DNA of 64,000 bases from DATFQI01 sp963816955. GTDB lineage: Bacteria > Actinomycetota > Thermoleophilia > Solirubrobacterales > Solirubrobacteraceae. Below, piece after piece: positions 33,940 to 42,064 of this stretch. Location of the stretch: the NCBI GenBank assembly GCA_963816955.1, contig CAWFME010000005.1, forward strand, positions 434,001 through 498,000, written 5' to 3'. The notes beneath the pieces are model-generated. The model was not told the DNA's origin. It searched no databases and saw only the letters and a list, made by a program, of their open reading frames with translations. The stretch's first letter is position 1; each line of letters opens with the position of its first letter. Position numbers and translations under genes: made by a program.

Positions 33940-34818
33940 TTGACGACCCACCTGATCAGCGGCGCGGAGCTGGACGCCGGCCGGCTCACCTCGATCCTCG
34001 ACCGGGCGCTCGCGCTCAAGCAGGCGCCCGGCGCCTCGCAGGCGCTGGCGGGGCGCACCGTCGCCCTGCTGTTCGAGCAGCCCAGCACGCGCACGCGGAC
34101 CTCGAGCGAGAGCGGCGTCTTCGAGCTGGGCGGCCACCCGATGGTCCTGCGCGCCAACGAGCTGCAGCTCACGCGCGGCGAGTCGGTGCGCGACACCGCG
34201 CTCGTGTTCTCCCGGCACGTCGCAGCGATCGGGCTGCGGACCTCGAGCGACGAGCGGCTGGCCGAGCTCGCCGAGTACGCCACGGTGCCGGTCGTCAACC
34301 TGCTCTCGCCGCTGCACCACCCCTGCCAGGCGCTCGCCGACCTGATGACGCTGCGCGAGGCGTTCGGCGCGATCGAGGGGCGCAAGCTCGCCTACGTCGG
34401 CGACGGCAACAACGTCGCCCGCTCGCTCGCCATCCTCGGCGGCCTCGCCGGCGTCGAGGTCGCGGTCGCCGCGCCCGACGGCCACCAGCTCGACGACGGC
34501 CACGGCGCGCAGCTCACGAGCGAACCGGCCGAGGCGGTCGCCGGCGCCGACGCCGTCTACACGGACGTCTGGGTCTCGATGAGCGACTCGGACGACGAGG
34601 CGGCCGCCCGCCGCGAGGCGCTCGCTCCTTACCGGCTCGACACCGCGCTGCTCGACCGCGCGGCGCCCGGCGCGTTCGCCCTCCACTGCCTCCCGGCGCA
34701 CCCCGGCGAGGAGATCACCGAGGACGTGCTCTACGGCGATCGGCAGCGGATCTGGGACCAGGCGGAGAACCGCCGCCACGTCTTCAAGGCGCTGCTCGAA
34801 TTCCTCGCCGCGGGGTAA
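33940..34818 (+). CDS. argF: Ornithine carbamoyltransferase
   Basis: A 292-residue transcarbamylase that forms citrulline from ornithine and carbamoyl phosphate. The carbamoyl phosphate motif is FEQPSTRTRTSSE, the second substrate motif is LHHPCQALADLMT, and the ornithine-specific HCLPAHPGEEITEDVL near the C-terminus separates it from aspartate transcarbamylase. The start is TTG at 33940. Other arginine genes are not in the window, so argF here stands apart from an arg operon. The protein is slightly short for the family, mainly in the loop after the DG..LDDG segment. Confidence 0.93.
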   Translation: MTTHLISGAELDAGRLTSILDRALALKQAPGASQALAGRTVALLFEQPSTRTRTSSESGVFELGGHPMVLRANELQLTRGESVRDTALVFSRHVAAIGLRTSSDERLAELAEYATVPVVNLLSPLHHPCQALADLMTLREAFGAIEGRKLAYVGDGNNVARSLAILGGLAGVEVAVAAPDGHQLDDGHGAQLTSEPAEAVAGADAVYTDVWVSMSDSDDEAAARREALAPYRLDTALLDRAAPGAFALHCLPAHPGEEITEDVLYGDRQRIWDQAENRRHVFKALLEFLAAG

Positions 34819-34828
34819 GGTCCCGGCC

Positions 34829-35377
34829 ATGCCCACCAGCAAGTCGTCCGGCCGGTCTTCGCGTTCGAAGGCGTCGTCGGCCCGCAAGGCGAGCTCATCC
34901 CGCCGCGGAGCCTCGCAGGAGACGCGCGAGCAGCTCCAGCGCTTCCTCGACCCGCGCGAGGTGGTCGTCGTCACGCGCGAGCGGCTGCAGGAGGCGCTCG
35001 ACGAGGCCGTCGCGCGCGGGCGCATGACCCGCGACGACGCCACGGCGCTGCTGACCGACCTGCTCCAGCGCGGGCGCAAGCAGACCGACGACCTGCGCGA
35101 GGACATCGAGGGCCTGCTCGGCGGCGCCAAGGGCGTCACCAAGAAGAGCGTGGCCGGCTCGGCCGACCGCGTCTTGCGCGAGGTCGACCGCGCGCGCCGC
35201 GTCGCCGGCGTGGGCCCGACGTTCCCGATCCTCGGCTACGACGACCTGACCGCGGCCCAGGTCAACGAGCGCCTGGGCGACCTCGACTCCCCGCAGCTGC
35301 GCAAGGTGCGCGACTACGAGAAGCGCAACGCCAACCGCAAGTCGGTCCTGGCGGCGGTCGAGCAGAAGCTCAAGTAG
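34829..35377 (+). CDS. Phasin-like coiled-coil protein with C-terminal helical domain
   Basis: A 182-residue basic protein. It starts with a Ser/Arg/Lys-rich disordered tail (MPTSKSSGRSSRSKASSARK), followed by helices VVVVTRERLQEALDEAVARG and DDATALLTDLLQRGRKQTDD, which resemble phasin-type amphipathic helices. The C-terminal FPILGYDDLTAAQVNERLGD then DSPQLRKVRDYEKRNANRKS is a short domain common in actinobacterial proteins. The basic tail suggests nucleic-acid or membrane contact. It follows argF by 10 bases. The role is unknown. Confidence 0.75.
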   Translation: MPTSKSSGRSSRSKASSARKASSSRRGASQETREQLQRFLDPREVVVVTRERLQEALDEAVARGRMTRDDATALLTDLLQRGRKQTDDLREDIEGLLGGAKGVTKKSVAGSADRVLREVDRARRVAGVGPTFPILGYDDLTAAQVNERLGDLDSPQLRKVRDYEKRNANRKSVLAAVEQKLK

Positions 35378-35412
35378 AGAACCAGCCCCGCCCCCGTGTC
35401 ATCCTCGGAGGC

Positions 35413-36804
35413 GTGTCCTCCGCCGCCCCATCCTCCTCACGCCCGCGCCGCGGCGACGAGCTCGACCTGACCATCGACTCGCTGGCGTACGGCGGCAACG
35501 GCGTCGCGCGCCGCGACGGCTACGTCGTGTTCGTGGCCGGCGCCCTGCCGGGCGACCGGGTGCGCGCGGTCGTCGGCAAGTCCAAGCGCGCCTACGCCGA
35601 GGCGCGCGCGGTCGAGATCCTCGAGCCCTCGCCCGACCGCCTGCCGGAGGTCGCCGACCACCCGGGCGCTCCGTGGCAGGTGCTGCCCTACGAGCGCCAG
35701 CTCGAGGTCAAGGCCGCGCAGGTCGAGGAGGCGCTGACCCGGATCGGGCACCTCGAGGGCTACGAGCTCGAGCCGATCGTGCCCGCCGAGCAGCAGTGGC
35801 GCTACCGCAACAAGCTCGAGTACTCCTTCGGGACCGGCCCGGACGGGGAGCTCGTGTGCGGCTTCCACGCGCCCGGCCGCTTCGACCGGATCCTCCCGAT
35901 GACCGACTGCAAGCTCGCGTCCGAGCGCGGCAACGAGCTTCGCGAGGCGGCGCTGGCCGAGTGCGTGCGCCAGGGTCTCGGCGCCTGGGACCGGCGCGAC
36001 CAGAAGGGCTTCCTGCGCAACCTCGTCGTGCGCGAGGGCCGGCGCACGGGGGAGTTCCAGGTCCGCCTGGTCACCTCGCCCGGCAAGCTCGACGTCGACG
36101 CGCTGATCGACGCGGTGCGGTGCGAGGGCCTGTTCTGGACGCAGACGGCGGGCCTCGGCGAGAGCACCCAGGGCGGCGAGACCCAGATGCTCTCCGGCAC
36201 GCCGCAGCTGCGCGAGCGCCTCGGGGACCTCGACTTCCTGATCTCGCCCGAGGCGTTCTTCCAGACCAACACGGAGATGGCGGAGCTGCTCTACGGCATC
36301 GCGATCGAGATGGCCGCGCTGCGCGGCCACGAGCGCGTCTTCGACCTCTACTGCGGGATCGGCACGATCGGCCTGAGCCTGGCCAGCCGCGCGCGCGAGA
36401 TCGTCGGCGTCGAGATCGTCGAGCCGGCCGTCGCGGACGCGATCGAGAACGCCAAGCTCAACGAGGTCTCCAACGCGTCCTTCTTCGCGGGCGACATCCG
36501 GCTGGCGATGCGCGAGCTCGTCGAGCGGGCCGGCCGCCCGGACGTCGCCGTGATCGACCCGCCGCGCGCCGGCCTCTCCCAGAAGGTCGTGCGCCGGATC
36601 GTCGAGGCCGCGCCGAAGCGGATCGTCTACGTCTCCTGCAACCCGACGACGCTCGCGCCCAACGCGGCCCAGCTCGTCGAGGCCGGCTACGAGCTCAAGC
36701 GGGTGCGCCCCGTCGACCTGTTCCCGCAGACCCCGCACATCGAGTGCGTCGCGCTGCTCGAGGCAGGTCCGAACGGCGTCGCGAACCCCGACCGCGACGC
36801 GTAG
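35413..36804 (+). CDS. 23S rRNA (uracil-C5)-methyltransferase family protein without Fe-S cysteines
   Basis: A 463-residue RNA m5U methyltransferase of the TrmA/RlmC/RlmD family. A TRAM RNA-binding domain is at residues 12-75 (LDLTIDSLAYGGNGVARRDG), then the middle domain and a Rossmann domain with FDLYCGIGTIGLSLASRA, DVAVIDPPRAGL and the catalytic Cys in IVYVSCNPTTLA. In many members C-x5-C-x2-C follows the TRAM domain and holds a 4Fe-4S cluster; here that segment is HPGAPWQVLPYERQLEVK with no Cys, so the cluster is absent. The start is the GTG at 35413. Whether the target is a tRNA or 23S rRNA uridine is unclear. Confidence 0.87.
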   Translation: MSSAAPSSSRPRRGDELDLTIDSLAYGGNGVARRDGYVVFVAGALPGDRVRAVVGKSKRAYAEARAVEILEPSPDRLPEVADHPGAPWQVLPYERQLEVKAAQVEEALTRIGHLEGYELEPIVPAEQQWRYRNKLEYSFGTGPDGELVCGFHAPGRFDRILPMTDCKLASERGNELREAALAECVRQGLGAWDRRDQKGFLRNLVVREGRRTGEFQVRLVTSPGKLDVDALIDAVRCEGLFWTQTAGLGESTQGGETQMLSGTPQLRERLGDLDFLISPEAFFQTNTEMAELLYGIAIEMAALRGHERVFDLYCGIGTIGLSLASRAREIVGVEIVEPAVADAIENAKLNEVSNASFFAGDIRLAMRELVERAGRPDVAVIDPPRAGLSQKVVRRIVEAAPKRIVYVSCNPTTLAPNAAQLVEAGYELKRVRPVDLFPQTPHIECVALLEAGPNGVANPDRDA

Positions 36805-36814
36805 CCTGCCGCCG

Positions 36815-37477
36815 ATGCCTGTGAACCGCATCACCCGCCTCGGGATGGTCAACGCCTTCCTCGTCGAGGAGGACGACGGGCTCACGCTCGTCGACACCAT
36901 GCTCCCGCGCAGCACCAAGGCGGTGTTGAGGGCCGCCGGCGGTCGCGAGATCAAGCGGATCGCGCTGACGCACGCGCACGGCGACCACATCGGCTCGCTC
37001 GACGCGCTGGTGGCGGAGCTGCCCGGCGTCGAGGTGCTGATCTCCGGTCGCGACGCGCGGCTGCTGGCCAAGGACATGACGCTCGACGCGGGCGAGCCCG
37101 ACGTCAAGCTGCGCGGGGGATACCCGGGCGCGAAGACGCGCCCGACCCGCGCCGTCGAGGCCGGCGAGCGGATCGGGTCGCTGGAGGTCGTCGCCGCGCC
37201 CGGCCACACGCCCGGCCACGTCGCGTTCCTCGACACGCGCGACCGCACGCTCTACTGCGGCGACGCCTACTCCACGCTCGGTGGCGTCGCGACCACCGCC
37301 AAGGCCAACCCGCGCTTCCCGCTCCCCGGCCTCGCCACCTGGCACAAGCCGACCGCGCTGGAGAGCGCGAAGGCCCTGCGCGCGCTCGACCCCGCGCGGC
37401 TCGCGCCGGGGCACGGCAAGGTCGTCGAGTCGCCCGGCGCCGCGATGGACGCGGCGATCGCCCGCGGCGCTTCCTAG
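36815..37477 (+). CDS. Metallo-beta-lactamase fold hydrolase
   Basis: A 220-residue metal-dependent hydrolase. The HxHxDH motif is LTHAHGDHIGSLDAL, the later metal ligands are in APGHTPGHVAFLD and LYCGDAYSTLGG, and the last His is in LAPGHGKVVES. The substrate range of the family (thioesters, lactones, phosphodiesters) is wide. It lies 10 bases after the rRNA methyltransferase gene, probably in one transcript. Its stop shares CTAG (37474-37477) with the convergent lipase-like gene. Confidence 0.9.
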   Translation: MPVNRITRLGMVNAFLVEEDDGLTLVDTMLPRSTKAVLRAAGGREIKRIALTHAHGDHIGSLDALVAELPGVEVLISGRDARLLAKDMTLDAGEPDVKLRGGYPGAKTRPTRAVEAGERIGSLEVVAAPGHTPGHVAFLDTRDRTLYCGDAYSTLGGVATTAKANPRFPLPGLATWHKPTALESAKALRALDPARLAPGHGKVVESPGAAMDAAIARGAS

Positions 37478-38304
37478 GCGGCCTGGGCCCAGGCGACGTC
37501 GGCGGCGCCGAAGGCGGCGAGCGCGAAGCCGAGCTCGCGGTAGACCTGCGCGCTGACCGACATGCCGCAGTGCGAGCTGGAGACCTCCACGAGCTGGGCC
37601 GCGGGGTCCAGGCAGGAGTGCCAGTCGACGACGCCGTCGCTGCGCGAGTACATCGCGACGTAGCCGATGGCCTCCGGGAACGGGCCGGTGAGCGCCTCGC
37701 GGAAGCTCTCGCAACAGTGGCCGCGCAGGCAGTTCCAGGTGAACAGGCCGGGGACCTTGCCGAACGTGCCGAGCGCGGACACGACGCCGACCTGGGCCAG
37801 CACGAGCGGGTGGATGCGCAGCTGCGAGACCACGGGCGAGCCGAGCGTGACGATCCCCTCGACGAGGTCCGGGCGCTTGACGGCGAGCGCGCGGGCGAAC
37901 ACGCCGCCACGGCTCTGACCGACGATCGTGACCTTCTGGCCCGTATGCTCGGCGAAGCCCTCGAGGCGGGCCTCCAGCCGCGCGCAGGCCTCCTCGGAGC
38001 AGCCGACGTTGGCGCGGATGCCCGCACGGCGCGTGTGGTAGCCGTTCTGGCGCAGCCAGTGGGTCATCGTCGCCAGGCTGCCGTCGCCGGCGAGGAAGCC
38101 CGGGATCAGCAGCACCGCGCGGCCGCCGCCCTCCGGCACGCCGTGGCCGCGGTAGACCGGGCTGCGCCGCAGGTCCGCCAGCTCGAGTCCGAAGCGCGAC
38201 TCGCGCCACAGCGGCGGGATGTGAGGGATCGCGGGCAGGTGCGGCATACGCAGCAGTGGAGCCATTGACGCGGTGTTACCCCGATTGTCCCTGGTAATCG
38301 ACAT
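37474..38304 (-). CDS. Triacylglycerol lipase-like alpha/beta hydrolase
   Basis: A 276-residue hydrolase. The oxyanion region is AVLLIPGFLAGDGSLATM, the nucleophile elbow is VTIVGQSRGGVFARALAV, the acid lies near MYSRSDGVVDWHSCLDP and the His is in SSSHCGMSVSAQVYREL. Several Cys (NVGCSEEACARL, WNCLRGHCCESF) may form disulfides, yet no clear signal peptide is seen. Two starts are possible, 38304 (MSITRDNRGN) and 38265 (MAPLLRMPHL); I prefer 38304. The gap of 95 bases to the divergent oxidoreductase gene holds both promoters. Confidence 0.8.
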   Translation of the reverse strand: MSITRDNRGNTASMAPLLRMPHLPAIPHIPPLWRESRFGLELADLRRSPVYRGHGVPEGGGRAVLLIPGFLAGDGSLATMTHWLRQNGYHTRRAGIRANVGCSEEACARLEARLEGFAEHTGQKVTIVGQSRGGVFARALAVKRPDLVEGIVTLGSPVVSQLRIHPLVLAQVGVVSALGTFGKVPGLFTWNCLRGHCCESFREALTGPFPEAIGYVAMYSRSDGVVDWHSCLDPAAQLVEVSSSHCGMSVSAQVYRELGFALAAFGAADVAWAQAA

Positions 38305-38399
38305 CTCTGCACGATCTCTCAGCGGGTATACGAGCGAGCGGGCGCGCCCGCGCACCCCGCGGCGGCGTCGCCCGCGGCCCCTGTGCAAGGATCGGGCGC

Positions 38400-39338
38400 A
38401 TGCGCGCCGCCACGATCCGCGACGGCTCGATCGTCGTCGAGGAGCACCCCGATCCTGTTCCCCAGGCGGGCGAGCTGCTCGTCCGCGTCAAGGCCGCCGG
38501 CCTCAACGGGGCGGACATGATGCAGCTCGCCGGGCGTTACCCCGCTCCGCCCGGCGCGCCGCAGGACATCCCGGGGCTCGAGCTGGCCGGCGAGGTCGCC
38601 GAGGTCGGCCGCGGCGTCACGCGCTTCGAGCCGGGCGACCGCGTGATGGCGGTCGTGGCCGGCGGCGGCCAGGCCGAGCTCGCGGTCGTGCACGAGTCCG
38701 GCGCGATGCCCGTGCCCGACGAGCTCGAATGGACCGTCGCCGGCGGCGTCCCCGAGGTCTTCACCACCGCGCACGACGCCGTCTTCACCCAGGCCGGGCT
38801 GACCGTCGGCGAGCGGCTGCTCGTGCACGGCGCGGCGGGCGGCGTCGGCATGGCGGCCGTGCAGCTCGGCACGATGGCCGGCGCGCGCGTGACCGCGACG
38901 GTGCGCAACGAGCAGGCGCGCGAGCAGATCGCCGCGCTGGACGTCAACGCGATCGCGCCGGAGGGCTTCGAGTCCGCGGGCCCCTTCGACGTGATCCTCG
39001 AGCTCGTCGGCGGCCCGAACCTGGCCGGCGACCTGCAGGCGCTCGCGATGCTCGGCCGGATCGTCGTGATCGGCATCTCGGCGGGCGCGAAGGCGGAGAT
39101 CGACCTGCGGATGCTGATGGGCAAGCGCGGCAGCATCCACGCCTCCACGCTGCGCGCCCGCTCGCTCGAGGACAAGGCGAAGGCCGCCCGGCTCGTGGAG
39201 CGGCACGTGCTCCCGGGCTTCGTCTCCGGCGATCTCAGCGTGCCCGTGACCAGCACCTTCCCGCTCGAGGACGCCGCCGCGGCCTACGACCGCTTCAAGC
39301 AGGGCGGCAAGCTCGGCAAGATCGTCCTGGAGGTCTGA
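38400..39338 (+). CDS. Quinone/zinc-type medium-chain oxidoreductase (NADPH-dependent)
   Basis: A 312-residue medium-chain dehydrogenase/reductase without zinc ligands. It has the GroES-like fold (MRAATIRDGSIVVEEHPDPV, ELLVRVKAAGLNGADMMQLA, PGLELAGEVAEVG) and the Rossmann fold with LLVHGAAGGVGMAAVQLGTM. The Gly-rich pattern A-A-G-G-V-G is typical of quinone oxidoreductases that use NADPH. The protein ends with the usual AAAAYDRFKQGGKLGKIVLEV. It is monocistronic, convergent with the UDG-like gene. Confidence 0.9.
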   Translation: MRAATIRDGSIVVEEHPDPVPQAGELLVRVKAAGLNGADMMQLAGRYPAPPGAPQDIPGLELAGEVAEVGRGVTRFEPGDRVMAVVAGGGQAELAVVHESGAMPVPDELEWTVAGGVPEVFTTAHDAVFTQAGLTVGERLLVHGAAGGVGMAAVQLGTMAGARVTATVRNEQAREQIAALDVNAIAPEGFESAGPFDVILELVGGPNLAGDLQALAMLGRIVVIGISAGAKAEIDLRMLMGKRGSIHASTLRARSLEDKAKAARLVERHVLPGFVSGDLSVPVTSTFPLEDAAAAYDRFKQGGKLGKIVLEV

Positions 39339-39342
39339 GCCC

Positions 39343-39969
39343 TCAGTACGGAGGGAGTGCGGCGTACCACTCGCCCAGCGAGCGGAACGCCGACCAGAAC
39401 GCCCGCTTGGTCGACTCCTCGTCGAGCGAGTGGTCGATGTTGGGGGTATAGAGGGCGGAGATCGACGGAGTGAGCTGCTGCAGCTCGCCCGCCTCGGGAC
39501 TGACCTCGCGTGCCAGCGGCAGCGCCAGCTCGTTGAGCGTCTCGAGCGCCTCGGGGCCCATAACGACCACGATCTTCGGCTGCACGATCGCGATCTCCTC
39601 GACCAGCCGGGCGACGCACTCGGGCGCGGCCAGCTCGGTGTCGGCGACCGGGCACTTGATGCACAGCGTCCCGTAGACGGCCAGCGGGTCGATGTCCAGC
39701 CGCCGCAGCGACTTCATCAGCGCGGTGCCGGAGCGGCCGTAGAACGCGACGCCTTCCTCGATCTCCGCGTGGGTCGGCGCGTACTTGAGCAGGAAGACGT
39801 CCGCCTGCGGGTGGCCCGAGCCGAGGATCGGCATCAGGTTCCCGCGCGGGCAGCTGTCGCAGGCCTGCAGTTCGCGCGTGAAGGTGTTGAGCTCGCGGAT
39901 GGCGCGCTCCAGGTACTTCTCTCGGATCTCGTCATCAGTGGCGGGCATTCCGCCGACCGGTTTGGACAC
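39343..39969 (-). CDS. Uracil-DNA glycosylase superfamily protein with Fe-S cysteines and altered catalytic motif
   Basis: A 208-residue protein with the fold and Fe-S-type Cys pattern of family 4/5 uracil-DNA glycosylases: LQACDSCPRGNLMPILGSG, GTLCIKCPVADTELAAPEC, IVVVMGPEALETLNEL. The first catalytic motif, usually GEAPGxxE, is LLKYAPTHAEIEEG followed by FYGRSGTAL, and the later HPS motif is only NIDHSLDEE. The Pro and the GRSG segment are kept, while the general base region is changed. The GTG at 39967-39969 follows AAGGAG at 11 bases; an ATG at 39948 is an alternative. It may repair another lesion or have a non-repair role. Confidence 0.7.
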   Translation of the reverse strand: MSKPVGGMPATDDEIREKYLERAIRELNTFTRELQACDSCPRGNLMPILGSGHPQADVFLLKYAPTHAEIEEGVAFYGRSGTALMKSLRRLDIDPLAVYGTLCIKCPVADTELAAPECVARLVEEIAIVQPKIVVVMGPEALETLNELALPLAREVSPEAGELQQLTPSISALYTPNIDHSLDEESTKRAFWSAFRSLGEWYAALPPY

Positions 39970-40010
39970 GCCCGCCGGTTCTCCTTGCGAGTGCATCGCG
40001 CCTTGCGCCC

Positions 40011-41945
40011 TTATGAGCCCTCGCGGCCCGCGACGGCCTTCTTGACCTGCCGCCTGCGGCTCGCGCGGCGGGCGCCCGACGGGGTCGCGCGCGTCTGGAG
40101 GAACTTCAGCGCCTGCACCTGCGCGTAGTACAGCGAAGACGGCCGGCCCGTGATGTCCGCGTCGCGCAGCGACTCGAGGAACTCCTCGGGCCCGTCGAAG
40201 TCGCGCATCTTGATCCGGACCTCGCCAAGGCCCTGGGCCACGTGCGCGTCCGAGCCCGCCCCGCCGACGATCCGGTACTTGGCGGCGAAGCGCACGGCCT
40301 CCTCGTTGAAGGCCGGGATGGCGATCCGCGGATTGAAGACCTCGATCGCGTCGACGTCGTCGACGACCGCCAGCAGGTGCTCGTAGTCCGGGACGGAGTG
40401 CAGCCGGTCGAACGGGTGCGGCACGTAGACGAGCCCGCCCTGGCGCTTGATCTCGGCGATCGTCTCCTCCAGCGAGAGCCCGCGCGGGATCTTCTCCTCG
40501 ATGAAGAGGCCGATCACCTCGCCCTGATCGGCGGTCTTGACCTCCTCGCCGACGATCACCTTGACGCCGTACTCCGCCGCCTTGGCGCGCGCGGCGTGCG
40601 CGCCGGAGATCTCGTTGTGGTCGGTCACCGCGATCGCGCCCAGCCCGCGCTCGCGCGCCGTCGCCAGCAGCACGTCGACCGGCGTCACGCAGTCGTGCGA
40701 GTGGTCGGTGTGCATGTGCAGGTCGACGTCGATCAACGGCCGCTTGCGCAGCCGCGCGCGCAGCTCGGAGTCGGGCGGCTGCGACCGCCGCCGCGCGGCC
40801 AGGCCCGCGTAGATCGCCTCGGCCTCGTCGGCCACGCGCTCCCACGAGAGCCCGTCGCGCGCCGCGCGTACGCCCTCGCCGAGCGAGCGCAGCAGCTCCG
40901 GCTCGCGCGCGAGCCGCTCGAGCTGGGCGGCGAGCACCTCGACGTCGCCGGGCTCGAAGCGCAGGCCCAGGTCGCCGTCGCCGAGCAGCTCCTCGTAGGC
41001 GGGCAGCCGCGCGCACACGGGCACGGCGCCCGCGCCGAGCGCGCGCACGATCAGGCCCGGAGCGGGCAGCTGGCCGAGCGAGGCGGCGACCACGACGTCG
41101 GCGCCCGCCAGCACCTCGTCCTCCGTGGACTCCGCCGCGGTGACGACCGTGACGCGGTCGCGCACCCGGGTGCGCAGCGCGCCCGTCGGGGCCTTGCCCG
41201 TGGGCGAGAACACCGTGGCGCGCCACTCGACGTCGTCGGGCAGCCGGCGCAGCGCGCGCAGGAACATCCGCAGGGCGCCGCGCTCCTCCTGGTCGGCGAA
41301 GGCGATCCGCAGCGAGCCGTTCTCGCCGGCCGCGCGCTGCTCGCGGTCGAGGGCGGCCGCGCCCGGCCGCAGCAGCCGGTAGTCGGCCGGGAAGGAGTGC
41401 TCCATCAGCTCGCGCGTGGCGGCGAACGCGGCGGTACGCGCGTCGAGCCGGCCGAAGAACAGCTCGACGAAGCGGCGCGCCACCTGGGTGGAGAGCACGC
41501 GCTCGGTCGGCGCGTGGAAGGAGCCGACGTTGAGCGCGCGCGAGTGGCGCAGGGCGACCGACGAGGTGCTCGGCGCGAACGGCTCGTGCACGTGCACGAA
41601 GTCCAGCTTCGCGAGCGTGAGCACCTCCTCCATCGTGCGCCCGACGTCGACGGGCGGGGAGGGAGCGGAATGGCCGCGTCGGCCGCTGAACGGCAGCAGC
41701 TCCCCGACGCCGAGCACGCGCACCCCGCCGTCGGGGTCGAACAGCGCCTCGGGGTTGTCGCGGGCCTTGCGGATCAGCCGGCGCGAGTCACGCACCAACG
41801 CCGGCGAGCGCGACGGGGCGAGCACGAGCATCCGGTGGCCGCGCTCGGCCAGCGCGCCGGACAGCTCGGCCACGAACGCGTTGACCTCGTGGGCGTCCTC
41901 CCAGGGATACGGCGTCACCTGGGCGATGGAGAAGCGCTCGGCCAC
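40011..41945 (-). CDS. Fusion of GT4-like glycosyltransferase and PHP phosphoesterase domain
   Basis: A 644-residue two-domain protein. Residues 1-380 look like a GT-B glycosyltransferase of family 4 (AQVTPYPWEDAHEVNAFVAE, LDFVHVHEPFAPSTSSVALR, AGADVVVAASLGQLPAPGLI, ALGAGAVPVCARLPAYEELL). After a linker (AARRRSQPPDSELRARLRKR) comes a PHP domain with its four metal motifs: DVDLHMHTDHSHDC, AVTDHNEISGAH, VGEEVKTADQGEV, and YVPHPFDRLHS plus GAGSDAHVAQGLGEV. PHP domains are metal phosphoesterases. The start is the GTG at 41943-41945. A link between glycosyl transfer and cleavage of a phosphorylated sugar product is inferred. It precedes the UDG-like gene by 41 bases. Confidence 0.85.
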   Translation of the reverse strand: MAERFSIAQVTPYPWEDAHEVNAFVAELSGALAERGHRMLVLAPSRSPALVRDSRRLIRKARDNPEALFDPDGGVRVLGVGELLPFSGRRGHSAPSPPVDVGRTMEEVLTLAKLDFVHVHEPFAPSTSSVALRHSRALNVGSFHAPTERVLSTQVARRFVELFFGRLDARTAAFAATRELMEHSFPADYRLLRPGAAALDREQRAAGENGSLRIAFADQEERGALRMFLRALRRLPDDVEWRATVFSPTGKAPTGALRTRVRDRVTVVTAAESTEDEVLAGADVVVAASLGQLPAPGLIVRALGAGAVPVCARLPAYEELLGDGDLGLRFEPGDVEVLAAQLERLAREPELLRSLGEGVRAARDGLSWERVADEAEAIYAGLAARRRSQPPDSELRARLRKRPLIDVDLHMHTDHSHDCVTPVDVLLATARERGLGAIAVTDHNEISGAHAARAKAAEYGVKVIVGEEVKTADQGEVIGLFIEEKIPRGLSLEETIAEIKRQGGLVYVPHPFDRLHSVPDYEHLLAVVDDVDAIEVFNPRIAIPAFNEEAVRFAAKYRIVGGAGSDAHVAQGLGEVRIKMRDFDGPEEFLESLRDADITGRPSSLYYAQVQALKFLQTRATPSGARRASRRRQVKKAVAGREGS

Positions 41946-42064
41946 CGGGCCGCAGCTTAGTGCCCGGCGGTGGCGGCGGTCGCGAGTTCGCCAAGGCTCC
42001 GATTCTCGGTGCAGGGCACCACGGCTCTGTAGTGTCGCGCCACGCCGACATCGGAGGCTCCACC

